Shown piece after piece: positions 1 to 7,371 of a stretch of 64,000 bases of DNA; the first letter of the stretch is position 1, and the number at the start of each line of letters is the position of its first letter. Origin of the DNA: an uncultured Lachnospiraceae bacterium (lineage in GTDB: Bacteria; Bacillota; Clostridia; Lachnospirales; Lachnospiraceae); the NCBI GenBank assembly GCA_910589265.1, contig CAJUTQ010000096.1, forward strand, positions 1 to 64,000, in the 5' to 3' direction. Under the pieces are notes generated by a model, which saw nothing but the letters and a program-made list of their open reading frames with translations, was not told where the DNA came from and made no database searches. The translations under genes and the position numbers were made by a program.

Positions 1-14
1 AAAGAACAGTTTTT

Positions 15-57
15 AAAATGCCCATAATTCTTTTAAGGGGAAATTATGGGCATTTTT
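15..57. terminator. Strong hairpin terminator of an upstream gene
   Basis: A perfect 15-bp inverted repeat (15-29 with 42-56) around a 12-nt loop runs into a T tract. The left arm follows a short A/T stretch, so it could work in both directions. It probably ends a plus-strand gene lying left of the window. I see nothing else in 58-190. Confidence 0.7.
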
Positions 58-191
58 CAATTTTAATCTGCACTGTTTAATAAAGTCTCAATCTGGATAA
101 TTCATATGTATAAAATCCATGCTTAAGTTTATGATGTTGGGGAAAGGGGGAGGTATACGCTTTTTTAAGATAGAACTGAATTTTTAAGACA

Positions 192-250
192 AAAAGAGGA
201 GCCGTGAAAAAGGGTGTTTCAATCACTCCATTTTTTTCACAGCCCCTTTT
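192..250 (-). terminator. Terminator of the D,D-carboxypeptidase gene
   Basis: Read on the minus strand, a GGGGCTGTGAAAAA arm (near 247-234) pairs, with a few G-U pairs, with TTTTTCACGGCTCC (near 211-198) and is followed by TCTTTTTG. It lies just after the stop codon of the minus-strand gene ending at 268. Confidence 0.6.
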
Positions 251-267
251 TTTCTTCTAGGATTTAA

Positions 268-1695
268 TTATAATCCTAATTTTTTTAGCCTTTTTAGCCT
301 TTCCTTACGTATTTTGGAACGCATCATTAAAGCATCCCTCTGTCTTTTAATGAGGATACAGTGACGGACAAAAATGAAAACCCCAGTGACCATGACAAGG
401 AGAGTTAAAATAAAGAAATAAAAAAGCTTGCTCTGAACAGAAGACTTAGGGGAGGAGGGCTGTCCTTGTTCTGCTTCTAAGTTATCTAAGGATTGCTCTG
501 TTTCAGAAGCGGGCATTAAGTTTATGCCTGTATCCAAAGGAGTTTTTTCTGTCACGATAGTTCCTACAGGAATTCCATTGTAGGTGTAGGCAATTTGGGA
601 GATAATACTTCCATTTTGCTCTATAGTAGAAAAGGACGGACTCGCATCAGAAAAGGAAGCTGTATTTGGCAAAATAATTTGTGACATAGGATTAGAGGAA
701 ATGACAGAGAGGGCATCTTCGTTTGGAAACCTAGTTTCCTCCATAGGGATAGAGTGAAGGGTGAAGCTGTTAAATCCATAGTCAAAAAGTTGGATAGTAT
801 CTGTAAACTGATCTGGAGATTCTTCTTTAAAAACAACGCAAATAAGTTTCATCCCATTTTTTTGTGCACAGGAGACCAAAGTCTGGCGAGATTGGGAGGT
901 AAAGCCTGTTTTGCTTCCAACAAGATATTCATAAGGTTTTTTTCCATTTAAAAAATGATTTTTTGATCGAATGGTAAAAGTATCTGGTTGGGTGTCTGTT
1001 GCATAAAAATTATAAGTGGGAGTGCTGGAAATCTGACATAGAAGAGGATTTTGAAAAAATTCCCTTGCAATGAGAGCTAAGTCCAAAGCAGTCGTATAGT
1101 GATTTTCATCAAAAAGGCCGTTAGCATTGACAAAATTGGAGTTTACACATCCAAGTTCCCTAGCCCTTTTATTCATTAACTCAGCAAAAGCACTCATGCT
1201 GCCACTTACATGTTCTCCAGCAGCATTCGAAACTTCATTAGCAGATTCCACTAGCATTCCATAAAGACACTGCTCTACAGTTATTTTTTCTCCTGCATCC
1301 ATTCCCATATTCGATCCGTCATAAGGAACACTGTATACAGCTTCTTTGGAAAAGTCAACAATTTCGTCTAAAGAGCAGTTTTCTGCTAAAAGAAGGCTGG
1401 AGAGAATTTTTGTTGTACTGGCTGGATACATTTTTTCATGAATATTTTTTGCGTAGAGAACAGCTCCTGTAGCAGCGTCCATAAGAACAGCAGATTGGGC
1501 AGAGACTGCTGGGCCGCTGGGCCAGTTTATCCAATCATTGGACTGGATAGGCAGATATTTTCTATTTTCAGCTTCCTGTTTATAGTCAAGGACTTCTGCA
1601 AACAGGCAAGAGGGGAGTGCAAGGTAAAGGCAGAAAAAGATGAGAATAAAGGAGAGCAGGTAATTTGAGATTTTTTTCTTGTTTATGTTTTTCAT
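268..1695 (-). CDS. dacF: D-alanyl-D-alanine carboxypeptidase (peptidase S11, DacF/PBP5-like)
   Basis: Penicillin-binding enzyme that trims the terminal D-Ala from peptidoglycan pentapeptides outside the membrane. The three S11 motifs are present: S93-TTK96 (SxxK), SAN in VESANE near residue 150, and KTG in VGSKTGF near residue 263. There is an N-terminal hydrophobic signal segment (about 10-32). The C-terminus has an additional membrane helix (about 425-445) followed by a very basic tail, so the protein is probably anchored at its C-terminus rather than by an amphipathic helix as in classical PBP5. The gene stands alone, with its own terminator. A forespore-like promoter match lies upstream (1731-1758), consistent with a DacF role in spore cortex synthesis, but the paralogue assignment (dacF against dacA/dacB) is an inference. 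Family assignment is secure. Confidence 0.9.
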   Translation of the reverse strand: MKNINKKKISNYLLSFILIFFCLYLALPSCLFAEVLDYKQEAENRKYLPIQSNDWINWPSGPAVSAQSAVLMDAATGAVLYAKNIHEKMYPASTTKILSSLLLAENCSLDEIVDFSKEAVYSVPYDGSNMGMDAGEKITVEQCLYGMLVESANEVSNAAGEHVSGSMSAFAELMNKRARELGCVNSNFVNANGLFDENHYTTALDLALIAREFFQNPLLCQISSTPTYNFYATDTQPDTFTIRSKNHFLNGKKPYEYLVGSKTGFTSQSRQTLVSCAQKNGMKLICVVFKEESPDQFTDTIQLFDYGFNSFTLHSIPMEETRFPNEDALSVISSNPMSQIILPNTASFSDASPSFSTIEQNGSIISQIAYTYNGIPVGTIVTEKTPLDTGINLMPASETEQSLDNLEAEQGQPSSPKSSVQSKLFYFFILTLLVMVTGVFIFVRHCILIKRQRDALMMRSKIRKERLKRLKKLGL

Positions 1696-1730
1696 TTATA
1701 TTCCTCTGTTTCATAGATTTCTTAATATAA

Positions 1731-1758
1731 TAATATATCATATTTTATTTTTCCATGC
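1731..1758 (-). promoter_or_regulatory. Possible forespore (sigma-F/G-like) promoter of dacF
   Basis: On the minus strand GCATG (1758-1754), a 16-nt spacer and TATATTA (1737-1731) resemble the sigma-G/F pattern GHATR-N17/18-CATWHTA, with one mismatch and a slightly short spacer. The region is very AT-rich, so a chance match or a sigma-A -10 element is possible. Confidence 0.3.
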
Positions 1759-1930
1759 ACCTAAAAATTTGGACTTTTTCTTTTTTTATTTTTGAGAGTA
1801 ATAAGACAAAGGGCTCTGCCTTTGTTGAAGCATTAGAGTAAATTAAAATAGGGAAAGAAAAAACATAAAATGTATAAATTTTTAAAATTGGCGAATACTC
1901 CAAGTATAAATGTTAGAAAGGGGTGCCATC

Positions 1931-2134
1931 ATGTCTGGGAAGACAGCAAAGAAAAAAAAGAAAATTAAAATTGATGAGCTGACACCAGAAGAAAAAATGA
2001 AATATGAGATTGCTGCAGAGATGGGACTGTTAGATAAGGTTATGACAGAAGGATGGCAGGCACTGTCTGCAAAGGAAACAGGAAAAATTGGAGGAATGGT
2101 TAGCAGAAGGAGAAAAGCAGAAAAAAGTCATTAA
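1931..2134 (+). CDS. Small acid-soluble spore protein, alpha/beta-type
   Basis: A 67-residue DNA-binding spore protein family member that coats and protects forespore DNA. Residues 24-32 (KYEIAAEMG) match the germination-protease (GPR) recognition segment of alpha/beta SASPs, with cleavage expected between E26 and I27. Residues 49-60 (ETGKIGGMVSRR) match the conserved second half of the domain. The first 20 residues are unusually lysine-rich, so this is a divergent rather than a classical major SASP. I chose ATG 1931 because GAAAGGGG lies about 7 nt upstream. An in-frame ATG at 1910 would put that ribosome binding site inside the gene. It converges with the XRE gene with only 5 bp between stop codons and no terminator hairpin. 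Confidence 0.75.
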   Translation: MSGKTAKKKKKIKIDELTPEEKMKYEIAAEMGLLDKVMTEGWQALSAKETGKIGGMVSRRRKAEKSH

Positions 2135-2139
2135 TGTAA

Positions 2140-2493
2140 TTATTTGAGTTGATTGTGCATTTTCAAGAAAGCTATGTAACGGACTAAGTCCCTTCTGTTT
2201 GTTCTTGTCAGAGATTGGGCTTCTAAAATAAGGTGATTCATGGAAATACCATCCACATATTGTCTAGTCATATCAGAGCTTCCAGGAAATTTTGGAGGTA
2301 TCCCTAAAAGGTAATCTGCGCTGACTTGATAAAATTGTATTAATTGAATAAGTATGGGAATAGGAATCTCCCTTGTCCCTGTTTCGTAGTTGGAGTAAGT
2401 TTGTTGGGCGATTCCTAAGTAATTTGCTAAATCTTTTTGTGTCAGATCTCTGTCAATGCGCAGCTCTTGTAGAATATGGTTTATTTCTTTCAT
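2140..2493 (-). CDS. XRE-family transcriptional regulator (HTH)
   Basis: A 117-residue protein with one N-terminal Cro/C1-type helix-turn-helix (about residues 5-62: DLTQKDLANYLG, QQTYSNYETG, then IPILIQLIQFYQVSADYLLG). The C-terminal half (about 65-117) is a helical tail with no named domain, probably for dimerisation. I chose ATG 2493 because GTGAGGA precedes it; an open frame extends upstream to 2655, but that part is low-complexity and lacks a ribosome binding site. It is divergent from the LytTR gene starting at 2708, so it could regulate that region; that is inference. No phage genes are nearby. Confidence 0.8.
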   Translation of the reverse strand: MKEINHILQELRIDRDLTQKDLANYLGIAQQTYSNYETGTREIPIPILIQLIQFYQVSADYLLGIPPKFPGSSDMTRQYVDGISMNHLILEAQSLTRTNRRDLVRYIAFLKMHNQLK

Positions 2494-2707
2494 ATTTTTC
2501 CTCACTTCTATATTCCAAAAATGTATGCTTTTTCCTTCCGCCATACTACATATTGTTGTGAATACAATAGCATAAACGACAAGATGGATAGAATTAAAAC
2601 AATAAAATGGAGTATAAATGATATAAATACAACAAATAAATGTATATTTAGACAAAAGATAGAATTGTAGTTCATTTCTTGTTATAATAAAAATAGGGGG
2701 AAGAGAG

Positions 2708-3424
2708 ATGATAAATATTGCAATTTGTGACAGTGAGAAAATTACATGCAGGCAAACAAAAGAATATGTGGAAGCCTATGGAAGGAGTCAGGAGGAAGCA
2801 ATAAATATTTGGAAGTTTTCCAGCGGTGAAGAGCTTTTAAATGTTTATTTCCCTGTATTTCATATTATTATAATGGAAATATGGCTAAGTGGACTAGATG
2901 GAATAAAGGTGGCAAGGGCATTGAGAGATAAGGGAAGCAGAGTTATTCTTATTTTTCTCACATCTAGTACAGAACATGTGTTGGAGGCTTTTGAAGTAGA
3001 AGCTCTCCACTATTTAAAAAAACCAATTAAGTATAGAGAATTAGCTTTGTCCATTGACAGGGCAATTCGTCAGGTAAAAATGGAACAAAAGGAGCTGAGA
3101 ATAGGAATTCGAAATGGCAGGACTAGATGGATTGTGGAACAATCCAAGATTAAGTACATAGAAACTTGGGGGAGAAAAACTATTGTCTATACAGAAGAGG
3201 GGAAAATGATCAGCAGTCAGAAAATGTATGAATACGAAAAAGAATTGGCAGGGAGAAGCTTTATTCGGTGTCATACAGCTTATATTGTAAATATTGCTCA
3301 TATTTTAAAAATTGAAAAGGGAGAAATTGTATTGACGAGTGGGGAGAGTATTCCTTTAAGCCGTAAGAGAAGGAAGGATTTTACATCAGAACTGCAAAAC
3401 TATGTTTTATTTTTAGGAGATTGA
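2708..3424 (+). CDS. LytTR-family response regulator with altered phospho-acceptor
   Basis: A 238-residue regulator: receiver domain (about 1-120) and LytTR DNA-binding domain (about 132-235). Receiver landmarks D7, T85 and K105-P106 are present, but the usual phospho-acceptor aspartate is Glu57 (IIIMEIWLSG where the family has xxxLDIxMPG), and the second acidic-pocket residue is Ser8. The protein therefore probably cannot be phosphorylated in the standard way, and Glu57 might mimic the phosphorylated state. The LytTR half looks intact (FIRCHTAYIVN, SGESIPLSRKRRK). No histidine kinase is adjacent, unlike agr- or lyt-type pairs. A good ribosome binding site (AGGGGGAAGAG) precedes ATG 2708. It resembles AgrA/VirR/LytR proteins; its targets are unknown. 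Confidence 0.88.
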   Translation: MINIAICDSEKITCRQTKEYVEAYGRSQEEAINIWKFSSGEELLNVYFPVFHIIIMEIWLSGLDGIKVARALRDKGSRVILIFLTSSTEHVLEAFEVEALHYLKKPIKYRELALSIDRAIRQVKMEQKELRIGIRNGRTRWIVEQSKIKYIETWGRKTIVYTEEGKMISSQKMYEYEKELAGRSFIRCHTAYIVNIAHILKIEKGEIVLTSGESIPLSRKRRKDFTSELQNYVLFLGD

Positions 3425-3430
3425 ATCATC

Positions 3431-3529
3431 CATACTTTCTACAAACAAAGAAGAAATAAGAGTGAAGGCTGTTTGATGTGAAGGGAGAAAGGAAGGAAAG
3501 AAATGGTTTAAATATTTGTAGAAAGTATG
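3431..3529. repeat. 15-bp perfect inverted repeat between convergent genes
   Basis: CATACTTTCTACAAA (3431-3445) and its exact reverse complement (3515-3529) flank 69 bp that show no ORF. A second pair, AGGCTG (3466-3471) and CAGCCT (3531-3536), interleaves with the first and would give a pseudoknot-like layout if transcribed. It lies in the tail-to-tail space between the LytTR gene and the ECF S-component gene. The loop is too long, and T-runs are missing, for a simple terminator. The other stretch here (3537-3636) holds only AT-rich sequence and a short TTCGTG/CACGAA hairpin near 3575-3595. Confidence 0.5.
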
Positions 3530-3636
3530 ACAGCCTGAGATTGTACGACTATTATATCATAAGAAAAAGAATACATTCGTGCCGTTTATACACGAAATAA
3601 GGCTATTTAAGTCGAAAAATGAAAAGAAAAACTTTA

Positions 3637-4206
3637 TCAAAGGGTATTATTTGGCCTTTTATTCAAAAGAGGCAAAAGAATAATGACAAAAAGTACGCCA
3701 GTGATACCTTGCATGATGTTAAAGGGTATTTCCACAAAGGATTGTGTTAGGGCAGAGCCTAAAGAGGCTGAAGAAAAGCTTCCATTTGTGAGGGATATGA
3801 CGAAGATGTTATATAAAAAATATCCTCCCACCATAAAGAGCTCTCCTAATGTGCTGCTCAATAGAAGGGGAAGAAAAGATCCCTTCTTATTTTTGACTTT
3901 TTTCTTAAGAAGACAATAGCTGCCACCTCCAATCATGGCAACACCTGCTTTAATAAGAAAGGTTCCAGGAGCAAAGATAAGGTAGCCTGAAAGGAGATCT
4001 GCAAGCATAGAGCCAAATCCACCTGCTAAGGAGCCATAGACAGGGCCTAAGAGAATTCCAGAAAGTAAGACTAATCCATCACCTATATGGACATAACCCA
4101 TTGTAGGGGTAGGCACTTTTATAACCATTGTCCCTATACAACATAAGGCAGTCATAAGTGCGGCAGTTACTAAAAATTTTGTGTTCGATAGCGTTGTTGT
4201 ATACAT
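3637..4206 (-). CDS. ECF transporter S component (substrate-binding membrane subunit)
   Basis: A 189-residue, highly hydrophobic protein with about five or six membrane helices. The segment GYVHIGDGLVLLSG followed by GPVYGSLAGG and LADLLSG matches the ECF-type S-component family PF07155, which captures a vitamin or cofactor precursor for import by a shared ECF energising module. No EcfA/EcfT genes are nearby, so it probably uses a module encoded elsewhere (group II). The substrate cannot be read from the sequence; relatives are annotated for riboflavin, pyridoxine, thiamine precursors or queuosine precursors. Ribosome binding site TAAGGAGGA precedes ATG 4206. A 9-bp inverted repeat lies between its -10 element and the ribosome binding site. 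Confidence 0.82.
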   Translation of the reverse strand: MYTTTLSNTKFLVTAALMTALCCIGTMVIKVPTPTMGYVHIGDGLVLLSGILLGPVYGSLAGGFGSMLADLLSGYLIFAPGTFLIKAGVAMIGGGSYCLLKKKVKNKKGSFLPLLLSSTLGELFMVGGYFLYNIFVISLTNGSFSSASLGSALTQSFVEIPFNIMQGITGVLFVIILLPLLNKRPNNTL

Positions 4207-4221
4207 GTTTTTCCTCCTTAC

Positions 4222-4259
4222 ATAAACAATGATCCTGTTGATTTAAGTATATTGTTTAT
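4222..4259 (-). promoter_or_regulatory. Inverted repeat in the leader of the ECF S-component gene
   Basis: ATAAACAAT (4222-4230) and ATTGTTTAT (4251-4259) are perfect 9-bp arms with a 20-nt spacer. On the minus strand a TATAAT (4263-4258) overlaps the outer edge, so the repeat covers the likely transcription start and leader. It could be a repressor operator or an mRNA hairpin near the ribosome binding site. No riboswitch class was recognised here. Confidence 0.4.
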
Positions 4260-4329
4260 TATAGGCAAAAGTGGTATAGTTAAAAATGCCAATTATTAAA
4301 AAAATAAACAGACCAGATAGGAATGGGGG

Positions 4330-4358
4330 TTGACAAAAAAAGAAAAGGAAAGTATGAT
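4330..4358 (+). promoter_or_regulatory. Sigma-A promoter of the valS T-box operon
   Basis: TTGACA (4330-4335), 17-nt spacer, TATGAT (4353-4358). Near-consensus and correctly placed so that transcription begins just before the T-box leader. Confidence 0.85.
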
Positions 4359-4365
4359 AATAAAA

Positions 4366-4652
4366 ATTATAAAAAGAGAAAAGTAATGAGAAAGAGGAGT
4401 ACATATTACCCCTTACCAGAGAGAATAATCAGGGATAACCTTGGTGAGAGATTATTTATAAGGAAGGGATATGGAAGGTAGCTTTTGAACTGGAGGGCAG
4501 AAATAGGAGTAAGCTTTCCCGTCTCATCCCCGTTAATGGATAAGGCCAATGATAGTTGGCAGTGAGGCAGCTTTGTCAAAAATGCTGTAAAAAAAGGTGG
4601 TACCGCGCTCAGTCGCCCTTTTCTGTGTGAAACAGAAAAGGGCGTTTTTTTC
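4366..4652 (+). ncRNA. T-box riboswitch (tRNA-Val sensing leader of valS)
   Basis: The canonical T-box sequence AAGGTGGTACCGCG is at 4594-4607; its TGGT (4598-4601) would pair with the uncharged tRNA acceptor end (discriminator A). It is followed by the terminator hairpin CGCCCTTTTCTGT/ACAGAAAAGGGCG (4614-4626/4632-4644) and a run of eight Ts. Upstream lies the long stem I region with purine-rich internal loops. A GTA at 4478-4480 could be the valine specifier codon, but I could not fold stem I, so that placement is tentative. Uncharged tRNA-Val should favour the antiterminator and raise valS expression. The gene that follows supports the valine assignment. Confidence 0.92.
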
Positions 4653-4710
4653 TAGTAGGAAAAGAAAATTGTGCCTTTTGAGAAAAGGAATATAAAGGAG
4701 TGAACAATCT

Positions 4711-7347
4711 ATGAAAAAAGAATTGCCAAAAACTTATGATCCCCATGGATTAGAAGAAAGAATATATAAAAAATGGGAGAAAAACAAATATTTTCATGCA
4801 GAGGTCAACAAGGAAAAAAAACCTTTTACAATCGTGATCCCTCCTCCCAATATTACAGGGAAGCTTCATATGGGGCATGCGCTGGATAATACAATGCAAG
4901 ATATTTTAATTCGTTTTAAAAGAATGCAAGGATATAATGCCCTTTGGCAGCCTGGCACGGATCATGCCAGTATCGCCACAGAAGTGAAGATTATTGAAAA
5001 GTTAAAAGAAGAGGGAATAGAAAAAGAGGAATTAGGAAGAGAGGGATTTTTAGAGAGGGCATGGGAGTGGAAAAAGGAATATGGAGGAAGAATTATAAAT
5101 CAGTTAAAAAAATTAGGTTCCTCCTGTGATTGGGACAGGGAAAGATTTACTATGGATAAGGGGTGTTCCAAGGCAGTAACGGAAGTTTTCGTTAATCTTT
5201 ATGAAAAGGGATACATTTATAGAGGTGACAGAATGATCCATTGGTGCCCCATATGTAACACATCTATTTCTGATGCAGAAGTGGAATATGTAGAGCAGGA
5301 AGGGCACTTGTGGCATATCCAGTATCCGGTTGTGGGGACAGATGAATTTCTTGAATTTGCCACAACTAGGCCAGAAACAATGCTGGGAGATACAGGAGTA
5401 GCTGTTCACCCAGATGATAGCAGATATAAACATCTCATTGGAAAGAAGGTAAAGCTTCCTTTTATAGATAGAGAAATTCCTATTGTAGCAGATACTTATG
5501 TGGATATGGAATTTGGCACAGGTGTTGTTAAAATCACGCCAGCTCATGACCCTAATGATTATGAAGTAGGAAAGCGTCATAATTTGGGGGAGATAAATAT
5601 TATGAATGACGATGCCACGATCAATGCCAATGGAGGAAAGTTCCAGGGAATGGATCGCTATAAGGCTAGGAAAGAGATTTTAAAAGAATTAGGGGAAATG
5701 GGCCTTCTTCTCAAAGAAAAAAATCACCTTCATAATGTGGGAACTCATGACCGCTGTAAGACGACTATAGAGCCTCTTATAAAACAGCAATGGTTTATGA
5801 AAATGGACGAGCTAATAAAACCAGCCGTAGAGGCGGTAAAGACAAAAGAAGTACAGCTCATTCCTGAGAGAATGGAAAAAATATATTTTAATTGGACAGA
5901 TAATATTCGAGACTGGTGTATTAGCAGGCAGCTTTGGTGGGGTCATAGAATTCCAGCCTGGTATTGCAAAGATTGTGGAAAGATAACTGTGTCCAAGGAG
6001 GAACCATCTTCCTGCAAAGCATGTGGAAGGGAGAATCTTGTCCAGGAGGAGGATACATTGGATACTTGGTTTTCCTCAGCCCTTTGGCCCTTTTCTACTT
6101 TAGGATGGCCGGAATCTACAAAAGACTTGGAATATTTTTATCCAACAGATGTGCTTGTCACAGGATATGATATTATTTTTTTCTGGGTAATCCGAATGAT
6201 TTTCTCTGGATATGAGCATATGGGGGAAAAGCCATTTCACACAGTATTGTTTCATGGTTTAATAAGAGATTCTCAGGGAAGAAAAATGTCAAAATCTCTT
6301 GGAAATGGGATTGATCCTTTGGAAATCATAGAAAAATATGGGGCGGACGCCTTACGGCTGACACTGGTCACAGGAAATGCTCCAGGAAGCGATATGCGTT
6401 TTTACTATGAGAAAGTAGAAGCCAATCGGAATTTTGCAAATAAAATATGGAATGCTTCTCGATTTATTATGATGAACATGGATGAAGGGGAAGAAAGATG
6501 CAAGGGAGCGTTAGAGCCTGCAGACAGATGGATTTTCTCTAAGCTAAATCAATTGATAAAAGAAGTGACAGATAACATGGAGCATTTTGAGCTGGGAATT
6601 GCAGTACAAAAGGTATATGATTTTATATGGGATGAATTTTGTGACTGGTATATTGAAATGGTAAAGCCAAGACTATACAATACAGAAAATCAAGAATCAA
6701 AGGATGCTGCCCTTTTTACCCTAAAAACAGTTTTGCTCCATGGACTAAAGCTTCTTCATCCTTATATGCCTTTCATTACGGAAGAAATATATTGTACTCT
6801 TCAAAGGGAAGAGGAATCTATTATGATATCTAAGTGGCCAGATTACAAGGAGGAGTGGAATTTTCCAGAGGAAGAGAGAGCCATTGAGACAATAAAAGAA
6901 GCAGTGAGGGGAATTCGAAATATTAGAAGTAAGATGAACGTTCCTCCCAGTAAAAAAGTTCCCATTATACTTTTGTCAAAAAAGGAGGAAGTATTGGAAA
7001 TATTTAGAGAGGGAGAATCCTTTTTTCTGTCCTTAGCGTCAGCAAGTCAAATGACCATGCAAAGGGGACAAGAGGGGATACCAGAAGATGCAGTATCCGT
7101 TGTTATATCAGACGCTATCCTTTATATTCCTTTAGAACAATTAGTCGATAAAAAGGCAGAAGTGGAAAGATTGGAAAAAGAGGAAAAACGTTTGGAGGGA
7201 GAATTAAAAAGAGTGAACGCCATGTTAGCAAATGAAAAGTTTATGAGTAAAGCTCCCAAAAAGAAAATCGAAGAAGAAAAAGAAAAGTTGGAAGATTATA
7301 CGAAAAAAATGGAGCAGGTAAGAGACAGACTTTTACAGCTTCGATAA
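4711..7347 (+). CDS. valS: Valyl-tRNA synthetase
   Basis: Class I aminoacyl-tRNA synthetase, 878 residues, the usual ValRS length. It charges tRNA-Val with valine and edits mischarged threonine. The HIGH motif appears as KLHMGHA (about residues 52-58) and KMSKS as RKMSKSLGNG (about 525). The editing (CP1) domain spans roughly 170-390 (TTRPETMLGDTGVAVHPDD). A cysteine cluster CKDCG...CKACG (about 418-440) looks like a zinc-binding insertion. The C-terminus (about 810-878) is the Lys/Glu-rich coiled coil that contacts tRNA. Ribosome binding site AAAGGAG precedes ATG 4711. It is controlled by the T-box in front and probably shares a transcript with folC 24 bp downstream. Confidence 0.98.
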   Translation: MKKELPKTYDPHGLEERIYKKWEKNKYFHAEVNKEKKPFTIVIPPPNITGKLHMGHALDNTMQDILIRFKRMQGYNALWQPGTDHASIATEVKIIEKLKEEGIEKEELGREGFLERAWEWKKEYGGRIINQLKKLGSSCDWDRERFTMDKGCSKAVTEVFVNLYEKGYIYRGDRMIHWCPICNTSISDAEVEYVEQEGHLWHIQYPVVGTDEFLEFATTRPETMLGDTGVAVHPDDSRYKHLIGKKVKLPFIDREIPIVADTYVDMEFGTGVVKITPAHDPNDYEVGKRHNLGEINIMNDDATINANGGKFQGMDRYKARKEILKELGEMGLLLKEKNHLHNVGTHDRCKTTIEPLIKQQWFMKMDELIKPAVEAVKTKEVQLIPERMEKIYFNWTDNIRDWCISRQLWWGHRIPAWYCKDCGKITVSKEEPSSCKACGRENLVQEEDTLDTWFSSALWPFSTLGWPESTKDLEYFYPTDVLVTGYDIIFFWVIRMIFSGYEHMGEKPFHTVLFHGLIRDSQGRKMSKSLGNGIDPLEIIEKYGADALRLTLVTGNAPGSDMRFYYEKVEANRNFANKIWNASRFIMMNMDEGEERCKGALEPADRWIFSKLNQLIKEVTDNMEHFELGIAVQKVYDFIWDEFCDWYIEMVKPRLYNTENQESKDAALFTLKTVLLHGLKLLHPYMPFITEEIYCTLQREEESIMISKWPDYKEEWNFPEEERAIETIKEAVRGIRNIRSKMNVPPSKKVPIILLSKKEEVLEIFREGESFFLSLASASQMTMQRGQEGIPEDAVSVVISDAILYIPLEQLVDKKAEVERLEKEEKRLEGELKRVNAMLANEKFMSKAPKKKIEEEKEKLEDYTKKMEQVRDRLLQLR

Positions 7348-7371
7348 GAGACAGCAAGGAGATAGAGGACT

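Noticed and set aside
1806..1826. Terminator hairpin before the SASP gene (CAAAGG/CCTTTG)
   Set aside because: The stem is 6 bp and no T-run follows on either strand.
2494..2655. N-terminal extension of the XRE regulator to 171 residues
   Set aside because: The extra segment is AT-rich, low-complexity and lacks a ribosome binding site; GTGAGGA before ATG 2493 defines a normal start.
5113..5580. Long minus-strand ORF inside valS (155 codons)
   Set aside because: It is antisense to a fully recognised valS coding region and has no protein-like features.
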